From contig NZ_JADEYH010000002.1 in the NCBI RefSeq assembly GCF_017114865.1, positions 248,001-312,000 on the forward strand: a DNA stretch of 64,000 nt, read 5' to 3'. Source of the stretch: Streptomyces verrucosisporus (lineage in GTDB: Bacteria > Actinomycetota > Actinomycetes > Streptomycetales > Streptomycetaceae). Both the position numbers and the translations under genes were made by a program. Within the stretch, counting starts at the first letter, position 1; every line of letters starts with the position of its first letter. This document shows positions 49,093 through 57,665 of the stretch, piece by piece. The notes below the pieces were generated by a model, which worked only from the letters and a program-made list of their open reading frames with translations, had not been told where the DNA came from and searched no databases.

Positions 49093-50445
49093 TCAGCCGC
49101 CGTCCGGCACGGTCTCCAGGGTGTCGCGCACATCGACGAAGCCCTTGCGGGCCGGGGTCATCGTGCCCTTTCTGACCTGCTGGAAGGTCACCTTCGCGTT
49201 GACCAGCCGCGGGTGGTCGCGCACGGCCAGCATGTCCTCGTAGCGCCAGCTCAGCCGGGGTGTCAGATCCCCGGTGTCCACCGGGGGCATGGTCTCCAGG
49301 GCGCGCCGGACGGTCCTGGCGGTGACGGGCCCCTGGGCGTTCTCCAGCGCCGCCCGCAGCACGGTGTACGCGATCCAGGTGGTCTGGACGCCGGGGTCGG
49401 CCGCGTCGATCCGGTTGTCGCCGAAGGCGTGCTCGCGGATGACGCTCTTCATCCGCGCCCAGCGGGGATCGGAGGAGACCGGGTACCAGCCGGTGGCGTA
49501 CGCGCCCTCCCACTGGCTGTCCGGGCCGCCCGTCCGGTCCACGAGCGACTGCTGCACGCTGCCGAGCACCGAGGCGATCCGCACCCCGGGGCCGTCCTCG
49601 CGCAGCCGCCGGAAGGAGTCGAAGAAGGTGTCGGTGCGGCCGCCGAGCACGGCGGTGACGCAGGCCCCTTCCGCTTCGCCGTCCTGCCCGCCGCCCCGTC
49701 CGTCCTCCGTGCCGCCGGCCGTCCGGACCCCGTCCCCGGCCCCGTCCTCCGCCAGGCCCACCCCGGCCAGGGCGCGCCTGGCGTGCTCGGTGTAGGCGGA
49801 GGCGTCCTCCGGGGCACGGATGTCGGCCGCCGGGCCCCGGTCGCCGGCGGTGGCCAGACCGGCGTTGAGCAGCCTGGGGAGCTGGTCGCCCGAGACGGTG
49901 TCGGGGCGCACGAGCGAGACCCGCTCGCAGTGGTCGGCGAGCTGGTGGCCGCTCCCGGCGAGCAGGGTGGCCTGGCCTCCGTTGACCGGGTACGACAGTG
50001 GGCTGGTGAACTCCTCGTCCGTCACGCCGTAGCCGCCGAGGTAGGGGATGCCGGCCGACTCCAGGGCCGTCATGAACGTACGGCCGTGCTGGCTGTACGA
50101 GCCGACGACCGCGACGGCCTCCTCGGTGCGGGCGCGGTCGGCGCACCGGGCGGCGCCCACCGAGTTGTTGTGGTCGTTGCAGGTGAGAACGTGGAGGGTG
50201 CGCCCGTTGATCCCCCCGGTGGCGTTCACCCAGCGCGCATATGCCTGTGCCATAGCCGGCATGCCGGGCATATTGGTTGCCCTGGTCCCCTCCGGGGCCC
50301 AAGTCATCACGGTCACGGTGCCCTCGTCGGCCCTCGCGTCACCGGGCAGCATGCCGCAGCCGGTGAGCAGTGAAGCGCAGACCCCTGTTGTGGCGGCGAG
50401 AGCGGCCATGGTCCTAGCGGAACGTTTGCTACGCCTTGCGGTCAT
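49093..50445 (-). CDS. Branched-chain amino-acid-type ABC substrate-binding lipoprotein
   Basis: 450 residues from ATG 50445. A lipoprotein signal ends at the lipobox LTGC (Cys30). The periplasmic-binding-protein type I fold is indicated by GMPAMAQAYARWVNATGGIN, AVVGSYSQHGRTFMTALESA, GIPYLGGYGVTDEEF and YEDMLAVRDHPRLVNAKVTF. It probably binds an amino acid or a similar ligand outside the cell, but no permease or ATPase gene is next to it. The stretch GDGVRTAGGTEDGRGGGQDG is a Gly/Asp-rich insertion into the domain. Confidence 0.82.
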   Translation of the reverse strand: MTARRSKRSARTMAALAATTGVCASLLTGCGMLPGDARADEGTVTVMTWAPEGTRATNMPGMPAMAQAYARWVNATGGINGRTLHVLTCNDHNNSVGAARCADRARTEEAVAVVGSYSQHGRTFMTALESAGIPYLGGYGVTDEEFTSPLSYPVNGGQATLLAGSGHQLADHCERVSLVRPDTVSGDQLPRLLNAGLATAGDRGPAADIRAPEDASAYTEHARRALAGVGLAEDGAGDGVRTAGGTEDGRGGGQDGEAEGACVTAVLGGRTDTFFDSFRRLREDGPGVRIASVLGSVQQSLVDRTGGPDSQWEGAYATGWYPVSSDPRWARMKSVIREHAFGDNRIDAADPGVQTTWIAYTVLRAALENAQGPVTARTVRRALETMPPVDTGDLTPRLSWRYEDMLAVRDHPRLVNAKVTFQQVRKGTMTPARKGFVDVRDTLETVPDGG

Positions 50446-50569
50446 GACCCCGAACGATTCCGCCGCGGCTGTAACGGACGAGTGATGAACAGCCAACGCG
50501 GAGCGACGGAGGGGTGAACAGGCGGGGGGTGCGCGAATCCGTCCGGCGCGGAACGTACGATCGACGACC

Positions 50570-51106
50570 GTGCGGGCACAACAGGGCGAAGGCGAGCAGG
50601 GGCGGCAGGACCGGCAGGGGCAGGAGAGGTCTTCCCGCCGCGGCGGTCGTTCGAGCACCATGGACGGCATGCCGCCCAAAGACATGCCCTGGTGGCGCTG
50701 GCGCAGCAACGTGCGCTCGGCGCTGCACATGCTCTCCGACCCCGTCTTCCAGCGGGAGTGCTGGCTGACGGGCCTGCCCGGGTACGGCGACGTCACGGAC
50801 GCCGTCTACCGCCTGGTCGAGGACACCTGGCTGGACAACTGGTCCGCGGACAAGTACATCGGCACGATCTTCCGCGACGCCCAGGAGGCCGCGCTCGTCG
50901 ACGTCGCGGTGCTGCGCGTGCTGCGGATCATGCACCAGGTCGGGGCGGACGCCCCGGTGGCGGCCTACCTGGAGCACCCGGGCTGGCCGGAGGCCGTCCA
51001 CGCGGCGCGCGACGCCCATGTCCTGCTCTGCGCCAACGACGGCGAGGGCCCGGACCGGCCGCCCCACTCGCTGGACGTGCTGGCGGCCATGCTGCGGACC
51101 GCCTGA
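50570..51106 (+). CDS. Conserved-type Streptomyces protein of unknown function
   Basis: 178 residues if GTG 50570 is used; ATG 50660 would give 148. The upstream TACGAT 9 bases before GTG 50570 looks like a -10 box, which could mean a leaderless message. From residue 39 the sequence is well ordered: MPWWRWRSNVRSALHMLSDP, LPGYGDVTDAVYRLVEDTWL, ADKYIGTIFRDAQEAALVDV and AVLRVLRIMHQVGADAPVAA. I recall close relatives in other Streptomyces genomes, always unnamed. It is soluble and helical. Confidence 0.68.
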   Translation: MRAQQGEGEQGRQDRQGQERSSRRGGRSSTMDGMPPKDMPWWRWRSNVRSALHMLSDPVFQRECWLTGLPGYGDVTDAVYRLVEDTWLDNWSADKYIGTIFRDAQEAALVDVAVLRVLRIMHQVGADAPVAAYLEHPGWPEAVHAARDAHVLLCANDGEGPDRPPHSLDVLAAMLRTA

Positions 51107-51250
51107 CCGCGGAGGCCCGGTCCCGGCCGCGGCCGCGGCCCTGGCCCCGGTCCCGGCGTCCCGGGGTCCTGTCCGGGCCCCGCTCCGGCCGCGTTCTCGC
51201 ACTGCGGGACCGGCCACGGCGCCCGGCCGGGATGTGCCACGCTTGTGCAC

Positions 51251-52135
51251 ATGAGCCAGTCGCAGCCCACCGCAGCGCCCGAGAAGTCCGAGCAGTACGT
51301 CCTGACGTTGTCGTGCCCGGACAAACAGGGCATCGTGCACGCCGTCTCCAGCTACCTGTTCATGACCGGCTGCAACATCGAGGACAGCCGGCAGTTCGGG
51401 GACCACGACACCGGGCTGTTCTTCATGCGGGTGCACTTCAGCGCGGAGGCCCCGGTGACCGTGGAGAAGCTGCGGGCGAGCTTCGCCGCGGTGGGCGACT
51501 CCTTCCAGATGGACTGGCAGATCCACCGAGCCGACGAGCGGATGCGGGTCGTCCTCATGGTCAGCAGGTTCGGGCACTGCCTGAACGACCTGCTGTTCCG
51601 CACGCGCATCGGCGCGCTGCCGATCGAGATCGTGGCCGTGGTCTCCAACCACACCGACTTCGAGGAGCTGGTCTCCTCCTACAACATCCCCTTCCACCAC
51701 ATCCCGGTCACCAGGGAGACCAAGCCGCAGGCGGAGGCGCGGCTGCTGGAGATCGTCCGCGAGGAGGGCGTGGAGCTGGTGGTGCTGGCCCGCTACATGC
51801 AGGTGATCTCGGACGACCTGTGCAAGGAGCTGTCGGGCCGGATCATCAACATCCACCACTCCTTCCTGCCGAGCTTCAAGGGCGCCAAGCCCTACCACCA
51901 GGCCCACGCGCGCGGTGTGAAGCTGATCGGGGCCACGGCGCACTACGTCACCGCCGAGCTGGACGAGGGCCCGATCATCGAGCAGGAGGTGGAGCGCGTC
52001 GGGCACGAGCTCACACCCGAGCAGCTCGTGGCGGTCGGCCGGGACGTGGAGTGCCAGGCGCTGGCCCGCGCGGTGAAGTGGCACAGCGAGCACCGCGTAC
52101 TGCTCAACGGCCACCGCACGGTCGTCTTCGACTGA
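51251..52135 (+). CDS. purU: Formyltetrahydrofolate deformylase
   Basis: 294 residues from ATG 51251. It hydrolyses 10-formyl-THF to formate and THF for one-carbon balance. An N-terminal ACT domain covers about 10-95 (YVLTLSCPDKQGIVHAVSSY). The formyltransferase-like domain has HCLNDLLFRTRIGALPIEIV, the catalytic Asn-His region INIHHSFLPSFKGAKPYHQA, and the Asp in AHYVTAELDEGPIIEQEV. The length matches PurU. No neighbours share its pathway. Confidence 0.95.
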   Translation: MSQSQPTAAPEKSEQYVLTLSCPDKQGIVHAVSSYLFMTGCNIEDSRQFGDHDTGLFFMRVHFSAEAPVTVEKLRASFAAVGDSFQMDWQIHRADERMRVVLMVSRFGHCLNDLLFRTRIGALPIEIVAVVSNHTDFEELVSSYNIPFHHIPVTRETKPQAEARLLEIVREEGVELVVLARYMQVISDDLCKELSGRIINIHHSFLPSFKGAKPYHQAHARGVKLIGATAHYVTAELDEGPIIEQEVERVGHELTPEQLVAVGRDVECQALARAVKWHSEHRVLLNGHRTVVFD

Positions 52136-52208
52136 CGGGCCCCGCCGCGCCCCCGGCGCCCATGACCGTGGCACGGCCGAGGCGCGACCGGGGCACGGCC
52201 GGGCGCGT

Positions 52209-53435
52209 TCACATCCGCGAGAGCGTGGCCACGGCCCACAGGACGTCACGGACGGCCTCGTCGTCGCCCTCCCGCCCCGCGGCCGCCTCCCGCGGCGGTA
52301 CGTGGCCCGCGGCCAGCCGGCAGAACTCCGCGTCCTCCAGAACCAGACGGGCCACCGTGTGCTCCGGGGAGGCGAGGGCGGCGGGGGAGTCCAGGGGGAC
52401 GTACCAGTCGCCGCCGCCCCGGCCCCCGATCTCCAGGTGGAGGGTGCGGCCCGGCGCGCCCGCCGCCGTCAGCCGGCGCGGCGGGGCGGCCAGTCCGGCG
52501 CGGCGCCGGGCCGCCACGGCCTCCGGGAGCCGCCGGGCGATGAAGTCGACTATGCGGGCCAGGTGTTCGGGCGCGGGCGGCCCGTACGGGTAGTCGACCG
52601 CCGCGGCGATGTCCTCCGCGTGGATCCAGCACGCGAACGCCCGTCCGGCCAGCGCGTCGCGCAGCGGGCGCCGGAACTCGGTGAAGTCCACCGGCAGGGC
52701 TGCGTCATGGGCGCGCAGGGCCGCGGCGCGCACGATGTTCCGGGTCTGGGTGCGCCACTTGTTCCGCACGAACGGCGGCCCGTGCGCACGGCACCGCTCG
52801 ACCGCCGTCTCCGTGCGGTCGCCCACGGTGCGCGGGGCGCCGGGGCCGAGGGGGTCGTCCAGCCCGAGGGCGGTGGCCACCAGGCCGTCCACCGAACCGA
52901 GGTGGGCGAGCACCCCGCACAGCGTCAGGGTGCGCTCGCCGGTCGCCCAGTGCAGCCGGACCGGGGTGTTCCACTCCGCCTCGCCCATGTCGCGCAGCAG
53001 CGCGTCGAGCCGTGCGGTCTCCGCGTCGTACGGAGCCACCCACTCCGGCAGCGGCGTGCTGGCCGGGCGCCGGCGCAGGCACTCGTCCAGCACCCGCGAG
53101 CGCAGCAGCGGGTCCGGGTCCAGGCTCTCCTCGCGGTGCATCAGCCCCACGGCGTCCCGCAGCCGCCGCGCCTCCCCGGCGCAGGGCGGACACCGGGGCA
53201 GGTGCGCCTCGACGGCCTCGGTCTCCTCGGGGGAGCAGACGGCCAGGGCCCACGCACCCAGCAGGGACTTCAGCGCGAGGTGCTCTTCGTCGAACGCGCC
53301 GCCGGCCCCCGCGGTCTCCGGTCCGGCCACCCCCGCGGTCTCCGGTCCGGCCACCCCTTCGGTCTCCAGCCCGGCCCCCGCCCCGGCCCCCGCCCCGGCC
53401 TCCAGCCCGGTCTCCCGGTCCCCGACGGGGCTCAC
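52209..53435 (-). CDS. Zinc-finger anti-sigma factor with DinB/MDMPI-like domain
   Basis: 408 residues from GTG 53435, overlapping the sigma gene stop (GTGA). After a Gly/Ala repeat tail an anti-sigma zinc finger (zf-HC2) lies at about 50-105, with HLPRCPPCAGEARRLRDAV holding the HxxxCxxC site. A larger domain follows, with DALLRDMGEAEWNTPVRLHW, HLGSVDGLVATALGLDDP and AFACWIHAEDIAAAVDYP, typical of mycothiol-dependent maleylpyruvate isomerase/DinB-like proteins fused to anti-sigma fingers. It should hold the partner sigma factor. Confidence 0.82.
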   Translation of the reverse strand: MSPVGDRETGLEAGAGAGAGAGLETEGVAGPETAGVAGPETAGAGGAFDEEHLALKSLLGAWALAVCSPEETEAVEAHLPRCPPCAGEARRLRDAVGLMHREESLDPDPLLRSRVLDECLRRRPASTPLPEWVAPYDAETARLDALLRDMGEAEWNTPVRLHWATGERTLTLCGVLAHLGSVDGLVATALGLDDPLGPGAPRTVGDRTETAVERCRAHGPPFVRNKWRTQTRNIVRAAALRAHDAALPVDFTEFRRPLRDALAGRAFACWIHAEDIAAAVDYPYGPPAPEHLARIVDFIARRLPEAVAARRRAGLAAPPRRLTAAGAPGRTLHLEIGGRGGGDWYVPLDSPAALASPEHTVARLVLEDAEFCRLAAGHVPPREAAAGREGDDEAVRDVLWAVATLSRM

Positions 53436-53995
53436 GATGCCTTCTCCGCCCCGTTCCCGGCGGCCGCGGAGAGCAGTTGCAGCCCCAGTCTCAGCCGCCG
53501 CCGCGCCTCGTCCTCGCTGACGCCCAGTTCCGCGGCGGCCTCGCGGTAGTCCCGGCGCCCCACGTAGGCCAGCTCCAGGACCGTCCGCAGCGAGCCGGGC
53601 ATGGCGGTGACCATGTGGTCGGCGCGGGCGGCGGCGGACGCGGCGCGGATCCGCTCCTCCAGCCGGGCCCGCGCACCCGGGTCGAGGGGGCTCTCGTCCA
53701 GGTGCCGCAGCGCCCGCCTCCGGGTGAGCTCGGTCAGCCACGAGCGCAGCGAGCCGCGCTCCGGCTCGTACGCCCCGGGATCGGCCCAGACCTCGGCGAA
53801 GACCTCCGCCACGACGCGGTCCGCGGCGTCCTCGTCGTCCAGGAAGCGGTGGGCGAGGCCGCGCACCACGGACGCGTGCCCGTCGTACAGCTCGGCCAGC
53901 GCGGACTGCTCGCCCCGCACCAGCCGCCGCCGTATCGCGTGGTCCCGGTGCGGACGTGTCGTGCCGGTCGTCCCGTCGGGCGTCTCGTTCGGCAT
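53432..53995 (-). CDS. ECF RNA polymerase sigma factor
   Basis: 187 residues from ATG 53995; GGTGGAGG directly abuts it, so another start is possible. Sigma region 2 reads AIRRRLVRGEQSALAELYDG and RVVAEVFAEVWADPGAYEPE, and region 4 YREAAAELGVSEDEARRRLR. The gene precedes, and overlaps, its zinc-finger anti-sigma gene, the standard ECF arrangement. Promoters of regulated genes were not identified. Confidence 0.87.
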   Translation of the reverse strand: MPNETPDGTTGTTRPHRDHAIRRRLVRGEQSALAELYDGHASVVRGLAHRFLDDEDAADRVVAEVFAEVWADPGAYEPERGSLRSWLTELTRRRALRHLDESPLDPGARARLEERIRAASAAARADHMVTAMPGSLRTVLELAYVGRRDYREAAAELGVSEDEARRRLRLGLQLLSAAAGNGAEKAS

Positions 53996-54329
53996 CCTCC
54001 ACCCCCAGCCTGCTGCTCGTCTCGAATGTAATGGCAGAGGCTGACAGGACGCCTCCCTTTGCGGCAGTGTGCTCCTCCACACGGTTGCTCATGGTCGTCA
54101 TCCGGTCACTTTGTGCGCCTTCGTGCTGACCGGGACGGTTCGATCCTGTCCGGTTCCGGGGGGGTGTTACGCGGGTGTGACCGGAAGTTGGGAGAGGCGG
54201 AGACCCGGTTCGGCATAGGGTCGGGGTCTGCAGGTGTCGTGACGATGTCCGGCAGGGGCGATCGGCGAGGAGGAAGGGCGGGAAGGGAACGTTCCGGTCG
54301 GTGTCGGCGGATGAAGGGACTACGAGCAC
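53996..54329. promoter_or_regulatory. Divergent region between ECF sigma and STAS genes
   Basis: 334 bases with no gene. On the right the leader before GTG 54330 has GGGACTACGAGCAC. A possible ECF-type or other promoter on the left is near CATTACATTCGAG. No clear inverted repeat was seen. Confidence 0.35.
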
Positions 54330-54704
54330 GTGTCGTTGAAGGTGATCGGGGAGGACCGGGGGGAGTGGGCCGTGCTGCGGGTGTCGGGTGAACTGGATCT
54401 CGTCACCTCTCCCGTGGTCCGCCAGCATGTGCACGACGCCGTGGCCGACGGCCGCCGCAGCCTCGTACTGGATCTGTCGCAGGTGCTGTTCTGCGACTCC
54501 AGCGGCGTCGGCGTCCTCATAGCCTCGCGCCGGCTGATGCGCTCGTGCGCCGGCCGCCTCCGGCTGATCCTCCCCGCCCAGGGCGCGGTGGACGGCTCCC
54601 ACGTCAACCGGGTCCTCGCCGCGCTCGGGGTGCGCCGGCTCTTCGACTGCTACCCGGACCTCGACGCGGCGGCGGACGACGCCGCCAGCCCGCTCAGCGC
54701 CTGA
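54330..54704 (+). CDS. STAS-domain anti-sigma factor antagonist
   Basis: 124 residues from GTG 54330. A SpoIIAA/RsbV-type STAS fold: EWAVLRVSGELDLVTSPVVR, LVLDLSQVLFCDSSGVGVLI with the phosphorylatable Ser in the DSSG element (near residue 59), and RLRLILPAQGAVDGSHVNRV. It would bind or be phosphorylated by a HATPase anti-sigma protein, and such a gene lies at 55545. Convergent with the small membrane-protein remnant with an 11-base overlap. Confidence 0.88.
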   Translation: MSLKVIGEDRGEWAVLRVSGELDLVTSPVVRQHVHDAVADGRRSLVLDLSQVLFCDSSGVGVLIASRRLMRSCAGRLRLILPAQGAVDGSHVNRVLAALGVRRLFDCYPDLDAAADDAASPLSA

Positions 54705-55208
54705 CCGTTCCCCGCCGTGCCGGTGCGACGCCCGCCTCCGGGGGCTCGCCGACGTAGGGCGCAGCCGCCGTGACGAAGCCCTCGATCGCCTGTTTCGAGG
54801 AGGTCCGGAGGGCGTCCAGGCCCCGGCGGTCCGGCTCCCTGCCGTGCAGAGCGGTCACCGCCTCCAGGGCGGCCCGTGCGGTCTCCTCCGACTCCGGTGA
54901 GCGAGTCAGGAGTCGTACGCGGAACAGCGACTCGCGGGCCTCCGAGCACAGCCGGTGGACCTCCCGCGGTAGGGCGGGCATGTGTCCTCCTCGCCCGGCC
55001 TCCCGTGCTCCGTGAACCACCGGTGCACCAGCATCCGCCGGTGGTTGTGCGGGGCCCCGGCGTGCAGGCGGTACGCGTCGACCCCCTCCTGCCGCAGCCG
55101 CTCCCGGCGCGCCGGATCCTCGCCGTACGCGGTCGTCCGGTGCTGGAACGCGTAGGTGATACCCGAACCCAGCAGGCTACCGAGGGCGGCGATGAGTGCC
55201 GCTGTCAC
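54694..55208 (-). pseudogene. Small membrane-anchored protein split by a frameshift
   Basis: Two overlapping frames together make one typical Streptomyces small protein. Frame 1 (GTG 55208) starts TAALIAALGSLLGSGITYAF, a membrane helix, then HRTTAYGEDPARRERLRQEG and RRMLVHRWFTEHG. Frame 2 (open to stop at 54694; ATG 54981 is a weak start) continues as REVHRLCSEARESLFRVRLL and LEAVTALHGREPD, with FVTAAAPYV near its end. The junction is near 54980. One missing or extra base would explain it; a sequencing error cannot be excluded. Confidence 0.6.
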
Positions 55209-55544
55209 TTCCAGGACCCAAGTCGATCACGAAAGGCGCTCTGCGGAAGGGGAGTTGGCGAGTACGGGCACTTCCGGTCGCACACCGGCTCATCCGGCGG
55301 CGCACCGCGGCGGACGGTCGCGCGGCGGAGCGCGTTCCGCCCGCCGGGCTCGGATGTTCGACTCCCCGGCCGGGGTGTCGCACAGTATGCGGTGCCACTA
55401 CTCCTTTGCGCCGGAATATGCCCGAAGCGCTTGTTGCCGCGGCGCCGGTTACAGCACTCTGTGCGACACCGGGGGAACGGACAGTGGCCTCGCGTCGGTG
55501 TGGGGCCGTGCGGACCCGGGCCATGGACGGTGTGAAGGGTGCAG
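55209..55544. promoter_or_regulatory. Region between the split membrane-protein gene and the HATPase gene
   Basis: 336 bases with no supportable gene. Frames here are short or shadow-like. The sequence near 55400-55440 (TCCTTTGCGCCGGAATATG) is AT-richer and may hold the HATPase promoter. GAAGGG at about 55533-55538 is the ribosome site of that gene. Confidence 0.35.
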
Positions 55545-56060
55545 ATGCTTCAGGTGCAGCTGGAGGTCGGAAGCGATCCCAGGGAGGTGGGCAGAGCCCG
55601 CAGATGGGCCCGGTCGAGGCTGGCCGGTTTCGGCCTGGAGCCGGACGAGTCCCTGGTGGAGACACTGGTACTGCTGGTCTCGGAACTGGTGACCAACGCC
55701 GTCGTCCACACCGGGCGCCCCGCGGTGCTGCGCATGCTCCTCTCCGGGTGCCTCGTGGCGGGGGGAGGGACCGTGCGGATCGAGGTCGCCGACACCAGCA
55801 GCAGCCCCCCGCGTCGGCGGCCGGTCGAGGGCGACGCCACCGGCGGACGCGGTCTGGAACTGGTGGTCGGGCTCGCCGACCGCTGGGGCTGGCTCCAGGA
55901 GGGTACGGGCAAGCGCATCTGGTGCGAACTGGACCGCGGCAGCGGCGCGGTGGCCGAGAGCGCCGACGCACACGACACCGGGGACACCGGAAGGGCCGGG
56001 GCCCGTACCACCCCGCACGGCGCCTACGACAAGCCCCGCGCCCAGCCGGTGCGCACCTGA
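55545..56060 (+). CDS. HATPase_c anti-sigma regulatory protein
   Basis: 171 residues from ATG 55545 (GTG 55539 is in frame but abuts the GAAGGG site). The ATP-binding fold of SpoIIAB/RsbW kinases is visible: LVLLVSELVTNAVVHTGRPA with the N box (Asn near residue 50), VRIEVADTSSSPPRRRPVEG with the G1 box (D-x-S), and GGRGLELVVGLADRWGW with the G2 box. The tail is low complexity. It probably binds a sigma factor or a STAS protein such as the one at 54330. Confidence 0.85.
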   Translation: MLQVQLEVGSDPREVGRARRWARSRLAGFGLEPDESLVETLVLLVSELVTNAVVHTGRPAVLRMLLSGCLVAGGGTVRIEVADTSSSPPRRRPVEGDATGGRGLELVVGLADRWGWLQEGTGKRIWCELDRGSGAVAESADAHDTGDTGRAGARTTPHGAYDKPRAQPVRT

Positions 56061-56260
56061 CGAGGCGTCTCACCGGGCTCGATGCCGCCGCCGGGCGGCT
56101 CCCAGAGCCGTGAACCGTCGTACGGATCGCGCCACTCCAGCAGGAGGACGCGGTCGGCGGCGTCCAGGCAGACGACCCGCGCGGCGGGCGGACACGCGAC
56201 CGGATCCGGCACAGGGCCCGCGTGCCCCTCCACACGCCCGTCCGCCGGCCGGTCCGTCAT
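56024..56260 (-). pseudogene. Truncated NUDIX hydrolase overlapping the HATPase gene
   Basis: 78 codons from ATG 56260, overlapping the flavin monooxygenase stop (ATGA). It reads ARVVCLDAADRVLLLEWRDP and PPGGGIEPGETPRQVR, the N-terminus and the first part of a Nudix box, then GWARGLS and stop. The REUXEE half of the box and the rest of the domain are missing, and the end runs 37 bases into the HATPase coding region on the opposite strand. A remnant, probably without activity. Confidence 0.7.
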
Positions 56261-57405
56261 CCGCTCGTCGTGCGGGCGACGGCGCGGGCGATCCTCCTCG
56301 CGTCGATGGCCAGTTCGCGCAGCATGCCGCTGATGGGGTTGGTGTAGCCGGTGAAGTACAGACCCGCGGCGGTCGGCAGCGTACGGGGGCCGCGGGCGCG
56401 GGGCAGCCCGCGCTCGTCCAGCACACCTAGGTGGCCCACCATCTCCTCCAGCCCGCGCCGGTAGCCGGTGGCCGCTATGACGGCGTCCGGGGCGACGGTG
56501 CTGCCGTCGGCGAGGGTGACCCGGGCCCCGTCGAGGGACTCCACCGCCGCCACCGGCTCTATCCGCCCCCGGCGCACCGCCTTGACGAAACCCGTGTCCT
56601 GCACGGGGATCGCGCCCTGGCGCACCCTGCTGTACAGCCCGGCATCGGGGCGCGGCAGGCCGTGGCGCGTGAGGTCCGGCAGGGAGACCCTAGCCATCCC
56701 CCGGGCCGCTGCGTCCACCACGCGCACCGGCAGCCGCCGCACCGCGATGCCGGTGGCCTGCGCCGGCCAGCCCAGGGTGGAGCGGCGGACGATGTGGGGC
56801 GGGGTGCGCACCGCGAGCCGCACCCGCGCCGCGCCGCCCTCGGCCAGGTCCAGGGCTATCTCGGTGCCGGTGTTGCCGGTGCCGACGACCAGCACGTCCC
56901 GGCCCTCGTACGGCCGGGCGTCGCGGTAGGAGCGGGCGTGCAGCAGCTCGCCCTCGAAGGAGTCGCGCCCGGGCCAGTCGGGCACGCGCGGGGTGTGGTT
57001 GTGCCCGGTGGCCACCACGACCACCGGCGCGGCCAGTTCCCGGCCGCCGTTGGCCCGCAGTATCCAGCTTCCGTCGTCGGCCCGGTCGACGCGGTCGACC
57101 TCCACGCCCGCGGCGATCTCCAACTGGTGGTGGAGCGCGTACTCCTCCAGGTAGCGCACCAGGTCGTCCCGGCGCACCCAGCGCCCGTAGGAGCGCGGGA
57201 TCGGCATGCCGGGCAGCGCGGACCGGCGGCGCGTGGTGTGCAGTCGCAGGCGGTCGTAGTGGCCGCGCCAGGAGGCCCCGACCGAGCCGGACCTCTCCAG
57301 CACGACGGACCGTATGCCGCGCTCCCTGAGTGCGGCGGCGGTGGCCAGCCCGCCGGGTCCTCCCCCGATGATGTGCACCGGTCTGCTGTCGTCGGACATG
57401 TGCAT
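56257..57405 (-). CDS. Flavin-dependent monooxygenase (CzcO-like NAD(P)/FAD oxidoreductase)
   Basis: 382 residues from ATG 57405; ATG 57399 is the next one. Two Rossmann motifs: HIIGGGPGGLATAAALRERG (FAD) and VLVVGTGNTGTEIALDLAEG (NADPH). Late marks VVVATGHNHTPRVPDWPGRD and VIAATGYRRGLEEMVGHLGV resemble the flavin-containing monooxygenase/YUCCA group, often annotated CzcO. It likely hydroxylates or S-/N-oxidises a small substrate. The truncated NUDIX gene is coupled downstream by ATGA. Confidence 0.85.
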   Translation of the reverse strand: MHMSDDSRPVHIIGGGPGGLATAAALRERGIRSVVLERSGSVGASWRGHYDRLRLHTTRRRSALPGMPIPRSYGRWVRRDDLVRYLEEYALHHQLEIAAGVEVDRVDRADDGSWILRANGGRELAAPVVVVATGHNHTPRVPDWPGRDSFEGELLHARSYRDARPYEGRDVLVVGTGNTGTEIALDLAEGGAARVRLAVRTPPHIVRRSTLGWPAQATGIAVRRLPVRVVDAAARGMARVSLPDLTRHGLPRPDAGLYSRVRQGAIPVQDTGFVKAVRRGRIEPVAAVESLDGARVTLADGSTVAPDAVIAATGYRRGLEEMVGHLGVLDERGLPRARGPRTLPTAAGLYFTGYTNPISGMLRELAIDARRIARAVARTTSG

Positions 57406-57665
57406 GCCCACGAGTCTATGCCCCGCTTCCTCCCCCGGGTGCCCGGCCTCCGAACGCCGGGACGGCACCGCGAACCCGGCTTCCCGGGCCGGGGCCGGGG
57501 AAACCCGGTGCCGCGTCGGCCAGGGTTCACCCCGCTCGCCGCCTCCGGCCGCCTTGCGATCGCGTCCCCTCGGCCCTGGGGCCAGGGGCGCTCCCAGGCG
57601 CTGGGAGTGCCCCGGCCGGAGGCCGAGGAAGCCACGCCACCGGGCAAACCCTGGCCGAAACGGCG

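Noticed and set aside
53281..53410. CRISPR-like repeat array
   Set aside because: The units are adjacent without spacers and are in frame within the anti-sigma gene.
57406..57665. A gene between the monooxygenase and GNAT genes
   Set aside because: Frames there lack starts with ribosome sites and read as Pro/Arg/Gly-rich nonsense.
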